Shown: in pieces, positions 51,297-59,035 of the stretch
Layout of the letters: each line of letters starts with the position of its first letter
Numbering within the stretch: the stretch's first letter is position 1
NCBI RefSeq assembly: GCF_002217355.1
Contig: NZ_MUHA01000031.1
Span: 27,443 to 91,442 of the forward strand
Direction: 5' to 3'
DNA: 64,000 nucleotides
Source of the DNA: Flavobacterium oncorhynchi
Lineage (GTDB): Bacteria > Bacteroidota > Bacteroidia > Flavobacteriales > Flavobacteriaceae
Made by a program: the position numbers and the translations under genes
Notes under the pieces: generated by a model
What the model was told of the DNA's origin: nothing
What the model saw: only the letters and a program-made list of their open reading frames with translations
Database searches by the model: none

Positions 51297-52607
51297 ATGG
51301 TACACAAATTAATAGAATGGTCGCTGCGAAACCGTTATATCGTTTTACTATTATCGGCAGGAATATTTGTATGGGGTATCATCTCTATTCAAAAAAATCC
51401 TATTGATGCTATTCCCGATTTATCTGAAAATCAGGTAATCGTATTCACAGAATGGATGGGACGTGCTCCACAGCTCGTTGAAGACCAGATCACCTATCCC
51501 TTGGTTACCAACCTTCAGGGATTGCCCAAAATTAAATATGTAAGAGCTGCTTCCATGTTTGGTATGAGTTTTATCTATGTCATTTTTGAAGATGATGTTG
51601 ATGTATACTGGGCAAGATCAAGAGTACTGGAGAGGCTCAGTACTATTAGCAGCACCCTGCCCAAAGGAGTTGCCCCGCAATTAGGACCCGATGGAACTGG
51701 GGTTGGGCATATACTCTGGTATACTTTGGAGGCACCCGGTATTGACCTTGGCGAACAAAGAGCGCTACAGGACTGGTACGTCAAGTTTGCTTTGCAAAAT
51801 GTTCCCGGAGTGAGTGAAATTGCTTCTTTTGGAGGATTTCAAAAAGAATACCAGGTTACCATTGATCCAAACAAACTGCTATATTATAAGCTGTCTGTCC
51901 CAGAGGTTATAAGTGCTGTACGTGCCAATAATAATGAAAGCGGCGGAAGAAAATTCGACATGAGTGATATTGGCTATATCATTAAGACATCCGGTTATCT
52001 GAAATCCATCAAAGAGATTGAGGATATTCCACTGAAAAACCAAAATGGCATTCCTATAAAAGTCAGCGATATAGGAACTGTTCAGATGAGCGGGGAAACC
52101 CGATTGGGAATCTTTGATCATAATGGCACTGGCGAAGTCGTTGGCGGTATAGTAGTGATGCGTTATGGTGAAAACGCAGATGCTGTAATTGATAATGTGA
52201 AAGAAAAAATGAAGGAAGTTGCGAAAGGGCTTCCAAAAGGGGTAAAATTCAATATTGTATATGACCGGGGACATCTGATTAAAGAATCTATTGATTCGGT
52301 GAAGCGTACCTTAATTGAAGAAATGCTTGTAGTGTCCCTTATCGTTATTATTTTTCTTTTTCACTGGCGTAGTGCATTAAGTATTATCATCCAGATACCA
52401 ATTACAATTGCAGCAAGTTTCATACTGCTCAATGCCTTTGACATATCCTCCAACATTATGTCCCTTACCGGTATAGCACTTGCCATTGGAGTAATAGTTG
52501 ACAACGGTATTATTATGAGTGAAAATGCCTACCAGCATCTCTCACAACGGTATGCACAATGGGAATCTGAACAAAAAAATGAAACAAACTCTGATGAAAA
52601 GAATTAA
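51297..52607 (+). CDS. cusA: CusA/CzcA heavy-metal RND pump, N-terminal part (frameshifted)
   Basis: The first 436 codons of an HME-type RND transporter. It starts with the first membrane helix (LRNRYIVLLLSAGIFVWG) and NPIDAIPDLSENQVIVFTEW, continues through the PN1/PC1-like porter domain and reaches helices 2-4 with LAIGVIVDNGIIMSENAY, the proton-relay region. The frame then leaves the family at the A7 tract 52573-52579 and ends 28 bases later. The remainder continues in the next frame from 52579. Removing one A restores one protein of about 1,070 residues, the usual CusA length. Confidence 0.88.
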   Translation: MVHKLIEWSLRNRYIVLLLSAGIFVWGIISIQKNPIDAIPDLSENQVIVFTEWMGRAPQLVEDQITYPLVTNLQGLPKIKYVRAASMFGMSFIYVIFEDDVDVYWARSRVLERLSTISSTLPKGVAPQLGPDGTGVGHILWYTLEAPGIDLGEQRALQDWYVKFALQNVPGVSEIASFGGFQKEYQVTIDPNKLLYYKLSVPEVISAVRANNNESGGRKFDMSDIGYIIKTSGYLKSIKEIEDIPLKNQNGIPIKVSDIGTVQMSGETRLGIFDHNGTGEVVGGIVVMRYGENADAVIDNVKEKMKEVAKGLPKGVKFNIVYDRGHLIKESIDSVKRTLIEEMLVVSLIVIIFLFHWRSALSIIIQIPITIAASFILLNAFDISSNIMSLTGIALAIGVIVDNGIIMSENAYQHLSQRYAQWESEQKNETNSDEKN

Positions 52608-54528
52608 AAATATATTTCGCAAAAAACCACAGTGGATATCCGAAGAGGAAAGACTCAAAATAATTGAGAAAAGCAGCAAGCAGGTTTCCCGTGGCGTATT
52701 CTTTGCCACTGTAATTATAATTACCTCTTTCTTGCCTGTGTTTATGCTTACCGGACAGGAAGGAAAACTATTCCATCCTTTAGCCTTTACAAAAACATTC
52801 ATACTGATTGTGGATGCCCTGTTGGTACTTACATTAGCTCCGGTACTGATTTCTTTTTTTATGAAAGGAAAATTCCGTCCAACCGATGCACATCCAGTAA
52901 ATCGCTTTTTGGAAAGAGGTTATGAGCCAATTATACGCTGGGTTCTGAAATGGAGAAAAACAACTCTTGCAGTCAATATTCTGGCATTATTGATTTCTAT
53001 TCCATTATTGATGCGGCTCGGAACGGAGTTCATGCCTCCATTGGATGAACAGAGTATTTTATTTATGCCTGTTACCCTCCCTGATGTATCTAATGGAGAA
53101 ATCAAACGCATTTTGCAGGTACAGGATAAAATAATCAAATCGGTTCCTGAAGTTGAAAGTGTTTTGGGTAAGGCAGGGCGAGCTAACACAGCTACGGATA
53201 ATTCCCCAATGAGCATGATTGAGACCATTATCATGCTAAAACCAAAATCACAGTGGCGTGAAGGAATAGATAAAAAAGATATTATTAAGGAACTCGATAC
53301 CAAACTCCAGATACCTGGTGTAGTAAACGGCTGGACACAGCCCATTATCAACCGAATCAATATGCTGGCAACAGGAATTCGTACCGATGTAGGAATTAAA
53401 GTCTACGGACAAAATCTCGACACCATTGCTCGTGTATCTGAAAGGGTGAAAATGGCTTTAGAAGGAACTCCGGGAGTATCTGATTTATTTGTGGATCCTA
53501 TTACCGGAGGTAAATACCTTGATGTTGATGTTAATCGCCAGGAATTGGCCCGATATGGATTAACAGTAGATGATGTAAACCAAACCGTGGAATTTGCTTT
53601 AGGTGGTGCATCCATTGGCAATACTGTTGAAGGACGAAGACGTTTTTCAATAAGTGTGCGTATGGCACAGGATTATAGAAATAGCGTGGAACGCATTAAA
53701 CGCATTCCCTTACAGTCTCCTGCCTTTGGAGAAGTGCCATTATCTGCCGTTGCTGATATTAAATTCGTAGACGGACCGCCAATGATCAGTTCTGAAAATG
53801 CACTCCTTCGCGGAGCAGTCATGTTCAATATACGTGATCGTGATATGGGAGGAACCGTACAGGAAGCAATGAAAAAATTAGAAAGTGCCAAAAACATACT
53901 TCCTGAAGGGTACTTTATAGAATGGAGCGGACAATATGAGAACCTGATCAGCGGAGAAAAGACCCTTAAAGTCATTGCGCCGCTAGTATTGCTTATTATT
54001 TTCTTCGCCCTATATTTTGCCTTTAATTCCCTTAGGGAAGCCTTTTTAAGTCTTATAACAGTTCCTTTTGCTTTAATTGGAGGTGCCTATATAATTTTTT
54101 TCTGGGATGTCAATCTATCAGTGGCGGTAGCAGTAGGTTTTATTGCCCTTTTTGGAATTGCCGTGGAAACCGGAATTGTGATGGTTATCTATCTCAATGA
54201 TGCCATGGAGCAACTTATCCGGGCCAAAGGAAACTCAAGGGAAACCATCACTAAAGAAGATCTCAGGGAATATGTGGTACACGGCGCCGCAAAACGATTG
54301 CGCCCAAAACTAATGACCGTTTGCGTCTCATTATTCGGATTAGTACCTGTCCTGTGGTCCAATGGTGTTGGAATGGATGTAATGAAACCAATTGTATTGC
54401 CTATGATTGGCGGTGTATTTACCTCTGCCGTGCATATCTTATTAGTAACCCCGCTTATTTTCCTAATGTCCAAAGAATATGAACTAAGAAAATATGGCAA
54501 ACTCGAAGTACATGATGTCAAACATTAA
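52579..54528 (+). CDS. cusA: CusA/CzcA heavy-metal RND pump, C-terminal part (frameshifted)
   Basis: The continuation of the pump in the next frame. ATG at 52579 overlaps the last A of the A7 tract. A longer frame back to 52519 is read out of phase and is not family-like. Visible are ISEEERLKIIEKSSKQVSRGVFFATVIII, FMLTGQEGKLFHPLAFTKTF, the second porter half (INMLATGIRTDVGIKVYGQN) and helices 8-12 (FIALFGIAVETGIVMVIY, GAAKRLRPKLMT). Either the DNA has a true or sequencing frameshift, or slippage on the A7 run makes one polypeptide, or two chains assemble. The start of the TolC-type gene overlaps the end. Confidence 0.86.
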   Translation: MKQTLMKRIKNIFRKKPQWISEEERLKIIEKSSKQVSRGVFFATVIIITSFLPVFMLTGQEGKLFHPLAFTKTFILIVDALLVLTLAPVLISFFMKGKFRPTDAHPVNRFLERGYEPIIRWVLKWRKTTLAVNILALLISIPLLMRLGTEFMPPLDEQSILFMPVTLPDVSNGEIKRILQVQDKIIKSVPEVESVLGKAGRANTATDNSPMSMIETIIMLKPKSQWREGIDKKDIIKELDTKLQIPGVVNGWTQPIINRINMLATGIRTDVGIKVYGQNLDTIARVSERVKMALEGTPGVSDLFVDPITGGKYLDVDVNRQELARYGLTVDDVNQTVEFALGGASIGNTVEGRRRFSISVRMAQDYRNSVERIKRIPLQSPAFGEVPLSAVADIKFVDGPPMISSENALLRGAVMFNIRDRDMGGTVQEAMKKLESAKNILPEGYFIEWSGQYENLISGEKTLKVIAPLVLLIIFFALYFAFNSLREAFLSLITVPFALIGGAYIIFFWDVNLSVAVAVGFIALFGIAVETGIVMVIYLNDAMEQLIRAKGNSRETITKEDLREYVVHGAAKRLRPKLMTVCVSLFGLVPVLWSNGVGMDVMKPIVLPMIGGVFTSAVHILLVTPLIFLMSKEYELRKYGKLEVHDVKH

Positions 54529-55762
54529 AATACTGGCAGTACTATTGCTTTTACTGCCCATACAGCTATGGAGCCAGACCAAACAGGTCTTGTCTCTTGA
54601 TACAATCCTTCAAAGGATTGATAAAAAAAATGTGCTCCTGCAAAGCTATAGTTTAAAGGCAGAAGGATACAAGTACAGTGGCGATGCCGCAACGGCATGG
54701 ATGGCACCAATGGTGGGTGTGGGAACTTTTATGACCCCCTATCCCTTTCAGGAGGTTATGGATGACCGCGACAAAGGATCTTTAATGTTCAGAATTGAAC
54801 AGGACATCCCCAATGTAGGAAAGCTAAACAAGAAGAAAAAATTCATCCAGTCCCAAGGAAACATTGAGAACGCTACCCGTGCCGTTACCCTTAACGACTA
54901 TAAATCGAAGGCCAAACAGCTCTACTACAGCTGGATGGTGGCCGAACAGCGAATGAAAGTTTTGGATCAGAACGAAAAGATAATGCTGACCATGAAAAAG
55001 ATTGAGGAAGTGCGCTATCCCTACAACCAGTCGCAATTGGGTAATGTATACAAGATCGACGCAAGGATTGAAGAAAACAAAAATATGGTCCGCATGCAGG
55101 AAGGTGAAATTGCAAAAGCAAGAGCATGGCTCAACAGCTTGATGAACCAGCCCGGCAATGCTGATTTTGCCATAGACACGAGTATTAATCCTGTCTTCAA
55201 CCCAGCTTTACACGACACCACAAGCCTTGCAGGGGTACGTGGAGATATCAAGAAGATGGATGCTGGAATTGAATCGATGCAGCTTAGTATTGAGGCCATG
55301 AAAGCAGAAAAAAATCCCTCTTTTAAAATCCAGTTTGATCATATGAATTCTTTTGATAAAATGATGCCCAAAGCCTATTCGGTAATGGCAATGATGTCTA
55401 TTCCTATTGCTCCCTGGTCTTCAAAAATGTATAAATCAGATGTCAAAGCAATGCAATACAATGTACAGGCTATGGAGAAAGAGAAATCCGCCATGCTGCA
55501 GGAAACCCAAGGTATGTTATATGGTATGCAATACGAAATACTGACCATGCAAAAAAGGATTCAGGGACTCGAAACAAAAATAATCCCTTCTATGCAAAAG
55601 TCCCTGGATGTAAACTTTCTGAACTATCAGGAAAACAAACTGCAGATTCCTGTAGTAATTGACTCCTGGGAAGCTTTAAATATGCTGCAGAATAACTTAT
55701 TAGATGAAAAATTAAAACTATATCAAATGATTGTCGATTATGAAAAAGAACTCTATCGCTAA
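54512..55762 (+). CDS. TolC-family outer-membrane channel (CusC-type)
   Basis: A 416-residue protein of the outer membrane efflux family. The start at 54512 (MMSNIKILAVLLLLLPIQLW) provides a signal peptide. The frame to 54494 adds six residues. Two long alpha-helical hairpin segments dominate (SQGNIENATRAVTLNDYKSKAKQ, MLQETQGMLYGMQYEILTMQKR). It would dock onto the periplasmic adaptors and form the exit duct of the RND complex. The gene overlaps both the end of the pump gene and the start of adaptor 1. Confidence 0.87.
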   Translation: MMSNIKILAVLLLLLPIQLWSQTKQVLSLDTILQRIDKKNVLLQSYSLKAEGYKYSGDAATAWMAPMVGVGTFMTPYPFQEVMDDRDKGSLMFRIEQDIPNVGKLNKKKKFIQSQGNIENATRAVTLNDYKSKAKQLYYSWMVAEQRMKVLDQNEKIMLTMKKIEEVRYPYNQSQLGNVYKIDARIEENKNMVRMQEGEIAKARAWLNSLMNQPGNADFAIDTSINPVFNPALHDTTSLAGVRGDIKKMDAGIESMQLSIEAMKAEKNPSFKIQFDHMNSFDKMMPKAYSVMAMMSIPIAPWSSKMYKSDVKAMQYNVQAMEKEKSAMLQETQGMLYGMQYEILTMQKRIQGLETKIIPSMQKSLDVNFLNYQENKLQIPVVIDSWEALNMLQNNLLDEKLKLYQMIVDYEKELYR

Positions 55763-57080
55763 GTTAGTCGCATTGTTATTCGTTTCGATATTATTATTGA
55801 CAGCCTGTAACAAGAAAACCGAGTATAACAGTAAGCCATCACATCAGCATGTTACAAATCAGGAATATACCTGTCCGATGCATCCTGAAGTTATTCAGGA
55901 TAAGCCCGGCAGCTGCCCAATATGCGGTATGGAATTGGTTCCAAGACATACCCCTGGTACGGAAACAGCTATAGACAGCAGCCTGAAACACCTTTTAAAA
56001 CCCGTCAATGAACAGGTCGTTTCTAATATATCTGTCATAAAACCTCAGGGAGGTACTAAAATATTCTCTCTGCAGGTACAAGGAATTATTACCTACGATA
56101 CCCGTGAGCAGACCAGCATTTCCAGCAGGGTAAGCGGAAGGATTGAGCGCCTGCTGATTAAGTACAATTACCAGCCCATAAAAAAAGGACAGCTAATCAT
56201 GGAAATCTATTCACCTGACCTTGCTGCCGCGCAAAGAGAGTTGTTGTTTATTTATCAATCTGATGCAAACAATCCGATGCTTCAAAAAGCAAAAGAGAGA
56301 CTGTCTCTGCTAGGCATGCAGCAGAAACAAATACAACAGGTATTAAAGACAGGTAAAATTTCCTATCGCATTCCTGTTTACAGTAATGCCACCGGCTACA
56401 TCTTAGACAATACTGCGACAGCAAATGCTTCTGCAATAGCTCCTGCGGCTTCACCTCAAAGCTCGGTGTCAGATGATGGCATGGGTGCTATGGGCTCAAG
56501 TGGCAATGCAGCATCAAATAATAGTGCATCTACCCCTGCTGCCTCTGCTATTATGCTAAGAGAAGGGCAATATATTGGTGCTGGACAATCACTCTTCACA
56601 ATCTATACCAACAAAAACCTTATCGCTGAGTTTGCTTTTGATCCATCGGTATCACCCCAGATTAAAAAAGGACAAAAACTGGTGTTTTATGAACCCTCAG
56701 ATAAGCAAAACGTATATACTGGTATTATCGGACTCATTCAGCCCGTCTTTAAAGAGGGAAGCAACTTTACTATAGCAAGGATTTATTTGCAGGATAATAA
56801 ATTTCAAACTGGAAAATTAGTAACTGCAGCCGTTCCTATTGTCAGTAAAGGCTGGTGGCTCCCGCAAAGTGCCGTTCTCAATCTAGGAAATAAATCCATC
56901 GTTTTCAAAAAAGAAAAAGACGTGTTTGTTCCCAGAGAAGTTAAAACGAAAAACAATGCTGATGGAATGGTCCTAATAGATCAAGACATCAGTGATTGGG
57001 GTATTGCCAGCAATGCGGCCTATATGATAGACAGTGAGAGTTTTATCAAGATAGCTTCAGAAAATAAATTAAAAAATTAA
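55740..57080 (+). CDS. RND periplasmic adaptor 1 with HMBD module (CusB-type)
   Basis: A 446-residue lipoprotein (MKKNSIAKLVALLFVSILLL, then TAC). HMBD at about 40-75: YTCPMHPEVIQDKPGSCPIC, ending CGMELVP. The adaptor body starts with VQGIITYDTREQTSISSRVSGRIERL (barrel-sandwich half) and YNYQPIKKGQLIMEIYSPDL. The helical hairpin is QKAKERLSLLGMQQKQIQ. Between the hairpin and the second barrel-sandwich half there is an unusual low-complexity stretch of about 50 Ala, Ser, Asn and Gly residues (NTATANASAIAPAASPQSS and on). The start overlaps the TolC-type gene by 23 bases. Confidence 0.88.
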   Translation: MKKNSIAKLVALLFVSILLLTACNKKTEYNSKPSHQHVTNQEYTCPMHPEVIQDKPGSCPICGMELVPRHTPGTETAIDSSLKHLLKPVNEQVVSNISVIKPQGGTKIFSLQVQGIITYDTREQTSISSRVSGRIERLLIKYNYQPIKKGQLIMEIYSPDLAAAQRELLFIYQSDANNPMLQKAKERLSLLGMQQKQIQQVLKTGKISYRIPVYSNATGYILDNTATANASAIAPAASPQSSVSDDGMGAMGSSGNAASNNSASTPAASAIMLREGQYIGAGQSLFTIYTNKNLIAEFAFDPSVSPQIKKGQKLVFYEPSDKQNVYTGIIGLIQPVFKEGSNFTIARIYLQDNKFQTGKLVTAAVPIVSKGWWLPQSAVLNLGNKSIVFKKEKDVFVPREVKTKNNADGMVLIDQDISDWGIASNAAYMIDSESFIKIASENKLKN

Positions 57081-57083
57081 GTC

Positions 57084-58298
57084 ATGAACAGTAAATCAAT
57101 AATTCGTACTATTTTGCTCATTGCAATGGTTTTTCCACTTCTATTTACAGCATGTGTTCAAAAAGAAGAAAAAAAAGTCAGTCAGGAAAAAGTTCAAACC
57201 TATACCTGTCCCATGCATCCGCAAATTGTAAAAGATGGTCCTGGCTCATGCCCAATCTGTGGAATGGATTTAGTGCCCTTCGAAAAAAACAACTCACAGG
57301 ACTTTCTAACCTTGGGGCCAAGCCAGCAAGCTCTAGCCAATTTGACTACAATAACAGCCGGAGAAAATGAATTTTCGAATTCATCGCGTCTCAACGGGCG
57401 TTTGGTTACTGACCCTGAGCAAACTATTTACATCTCAAGCCGAGTGGCAGGAAGGATTGAAGAGTTGTATGTAAAAGAAACTGGTGTTCCCGTTCGAAAA
57501 GGCCAGCCTTTATACAGAATATATTCAGAGCAGCTATCAGCCCTGCAACAGGAGTACCTCATTGCCACAGCACAGGCCACAAGCTTTGCCGAGGATAAAC
57601 GCTTTGCCCAAATAAAAAATGCTGCAAAGCAAAAACTATTATTGTATGGTCAGTCCGAAGCCCAGCTTAATGAGTTATTCAAAAAACAAAAAGCATCCCC
57701 TTATGTTGATTATTATTCTCCAAATTCAGGAATAGTTGCAGAACTTTCCATAACGGAAGGCCAATATGTAGCAGAAGGAGCCTCTATTATGAAATTAGAA
57801 GATTACAATCGTTTATGGGTCGAAGCTGATGTTTATCCAGCCGATGCAGGTAAAATTAAAACCGGCCAAAAGGTTAAAGTTTTAGTCTCTGGTTATGAAG
57901 ATCAGCCCCAAACAATGACCGTAGATTTTATAAATCCTGCCTTGCAGACAAGCAAGCAGATAATACAGCTGCGCGGTACTATTGCCAATCCAAACAATCA
58001 ATGGCAGGCAGGTCAGCAGGCAATTGTTTTACTGCCTTCCTCAGAACAGAAAATGAAATTGACCATACCTGTGGATGCTGTTATAAGAGACGGAAGCGGC
58101 ACACATGTTTGGATTGAAATTGGAAAAGGCAAATATCAGCCTAGAATGGTGGCGATTGGTTCGGAAACCTTCGATGAAGTCGAAATTACTGGCGGCTTAA
58201 AAAAAGGTGATGTCGTTGTTGCATCTGGCGCCTATCTCCTGTACAGTGAATTTATATTAAAGAAAGGCAAAAACCCAATGTCAGGAATGAAAATGTAA
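57084..58298 (+). CDS. RND periplasmic adaptor 2 with HMBD module (CusB-type)
   Basis: A 404-residue lipoprotein (leader ending LLFTAC). The HMBD reads YTCPMHPQIVKDGPGSCPIC, ending CGMDLVP (about 40-66). Then come SSRLNGRLVTDPEQTIYISS, VAGRIEELYVKETGVPVRKG, the alpha hairpin and YSPNSGIVAELSITEGQYVAEGASIM. The Cu-sensing Met-rich N terminus of E. coli CusB is not evident and the HMBD may take that role. It is a diverged paralogue of adaptor 1, lying three bases downstream. The last gene products, LKKGKNPMSGMKM, end Met-rich, possibly another metal site. Confidence 0.88.
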   Translation: MNSKSIIRTILLIAMVFPLLFTACVQKEEKKVSQEKVQTYTCPMHPQIVKDGPGSCPICGMDLVPFEKNNSQDFLTLGPSQQALANLTTITAGENEFSNSSRLNGRLVTDPEQTIYISSRVAGRIEELYVKETGVPVRKGQPLYRIYSEQLSALQQEYLIATAQATSFAEDKRFAQIKNAAKQKLLLYGQSEAQLNELFKKQKASPYVDYYSPNSGIVAELSITEGQYVAEGASIMKLEDYNRLWVEADVYPADAGKIKTGQKVKVLVSGYEDQPQTMTVDFINPALQTSKQIIQLRGTIANPNNQWQAGQQAIVLLPSSEQKMKLTIPVDAVIRDGSGTHVWIEIGKGKYQPRMVAIGSETFDEVEITGGLKKGDVVVASGAYLLYSEFILKKGKNPMSGMKM

Positions 58299-58319
58299 TA
58301 ACCAATCTCACAACAGACG

Positions 58320-58859
58320 ATGAAAAAAATAATCAAAATAGGAATCCCGATATTATCAATCTTCTTACTTATTGCCTGCGGTAATAATGAAAACAAAAAG
58401 CAAGAGAATCCTGAGGATAGTGAAACTTCTGTCCCAATTTCAAAAGAAGCCGAAATCAGGATAAATGATGATGTCTTAAACGCGATATACAGCCAGTATG
58501 CACATTTAACAGTAGCCCTTACCGAAGATAATATCGCGGAAGCAAAACTGGCGGCCAATGCGATTGAAGCGGGAGCACGGCAAATTAGCAACAACAGTAC
58601 TCTTGCAGTAAGTGCCGCAGCAATCGTTTCAGCTCCTGATATTGAAAACCAGCGGGCTGCCTATTCTAAGCTAAGCAATGAACTCATTTACCTGCTAAAA
58701 AAAGCAGGAATGACCCAGGCTGAGCTGTACGTGGAATATTGTCCAATGGCGTTTGACAATAAGGGGGCCGTATGGATTAGTTCTACCAAAGAAGTACGTA
58801 ATCCTTATTTTGGAGCAAAAATGCTCAAGTGCGGTGAGGTGAAAGAAACAATTAAATAA
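58320..58859 (+). CDS. DUF3347 lipoprotein
   Basis: A 179-residue predicted lipoprotein (leader ending LLIACGN). The DUF3347 domain from about residue 45 carries EYCPMAFDNKGAVWISSTKEVRN and MLKCGEV. It is more diverged than the two tandem copies at 49-51 kb, with the His-rich EHAEHIG block replaced by a sequence without His (ISNNSTLAVSAAAIV). It lies 21 bases behind adaptor 2 and is probably the last gene of the RND operon. A possible role is to pass metal to the adaptors. Confidence 0.82.
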   Translation: MKKIIKIGIPILSIFLLIACGNNENKKQENPEDSETSVPISKEAEIRINDDVLNAIYSQYAHLTVALTEDNIAEAKLAANAIEAGARQISNNSTLAVSAAAIVSAPDIENQRAAYSKLSNELIYLLKKAGMTQAELYVEYCPMAFDNKGAVWISSTKEVRNPYFGAKMLKCGEVKETIK

Positions 58860-59035
58860 TTAGGTTCTAAAACAAAACTACTTGTAATTTTTTTCAGTGT
58901 TAAAAAATGGATATCAAAGCTTATTGGGAATAAGATCATTTTAAGCAAATCAAAATTTCAGGTTTACTAAAAAAAAGCTAACTTTCTATATATTAAATAT
59001 ATAACACATCGAATTTTATAAAAAAAAACAACATT

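Noticed and set aside
52519..52607. Upstream extension of the second RND frame
   Set aside because: This stretch is read out of phase with the pump, and the family-like sequence in it belongs to the first frame. The second part is taken from 52579.
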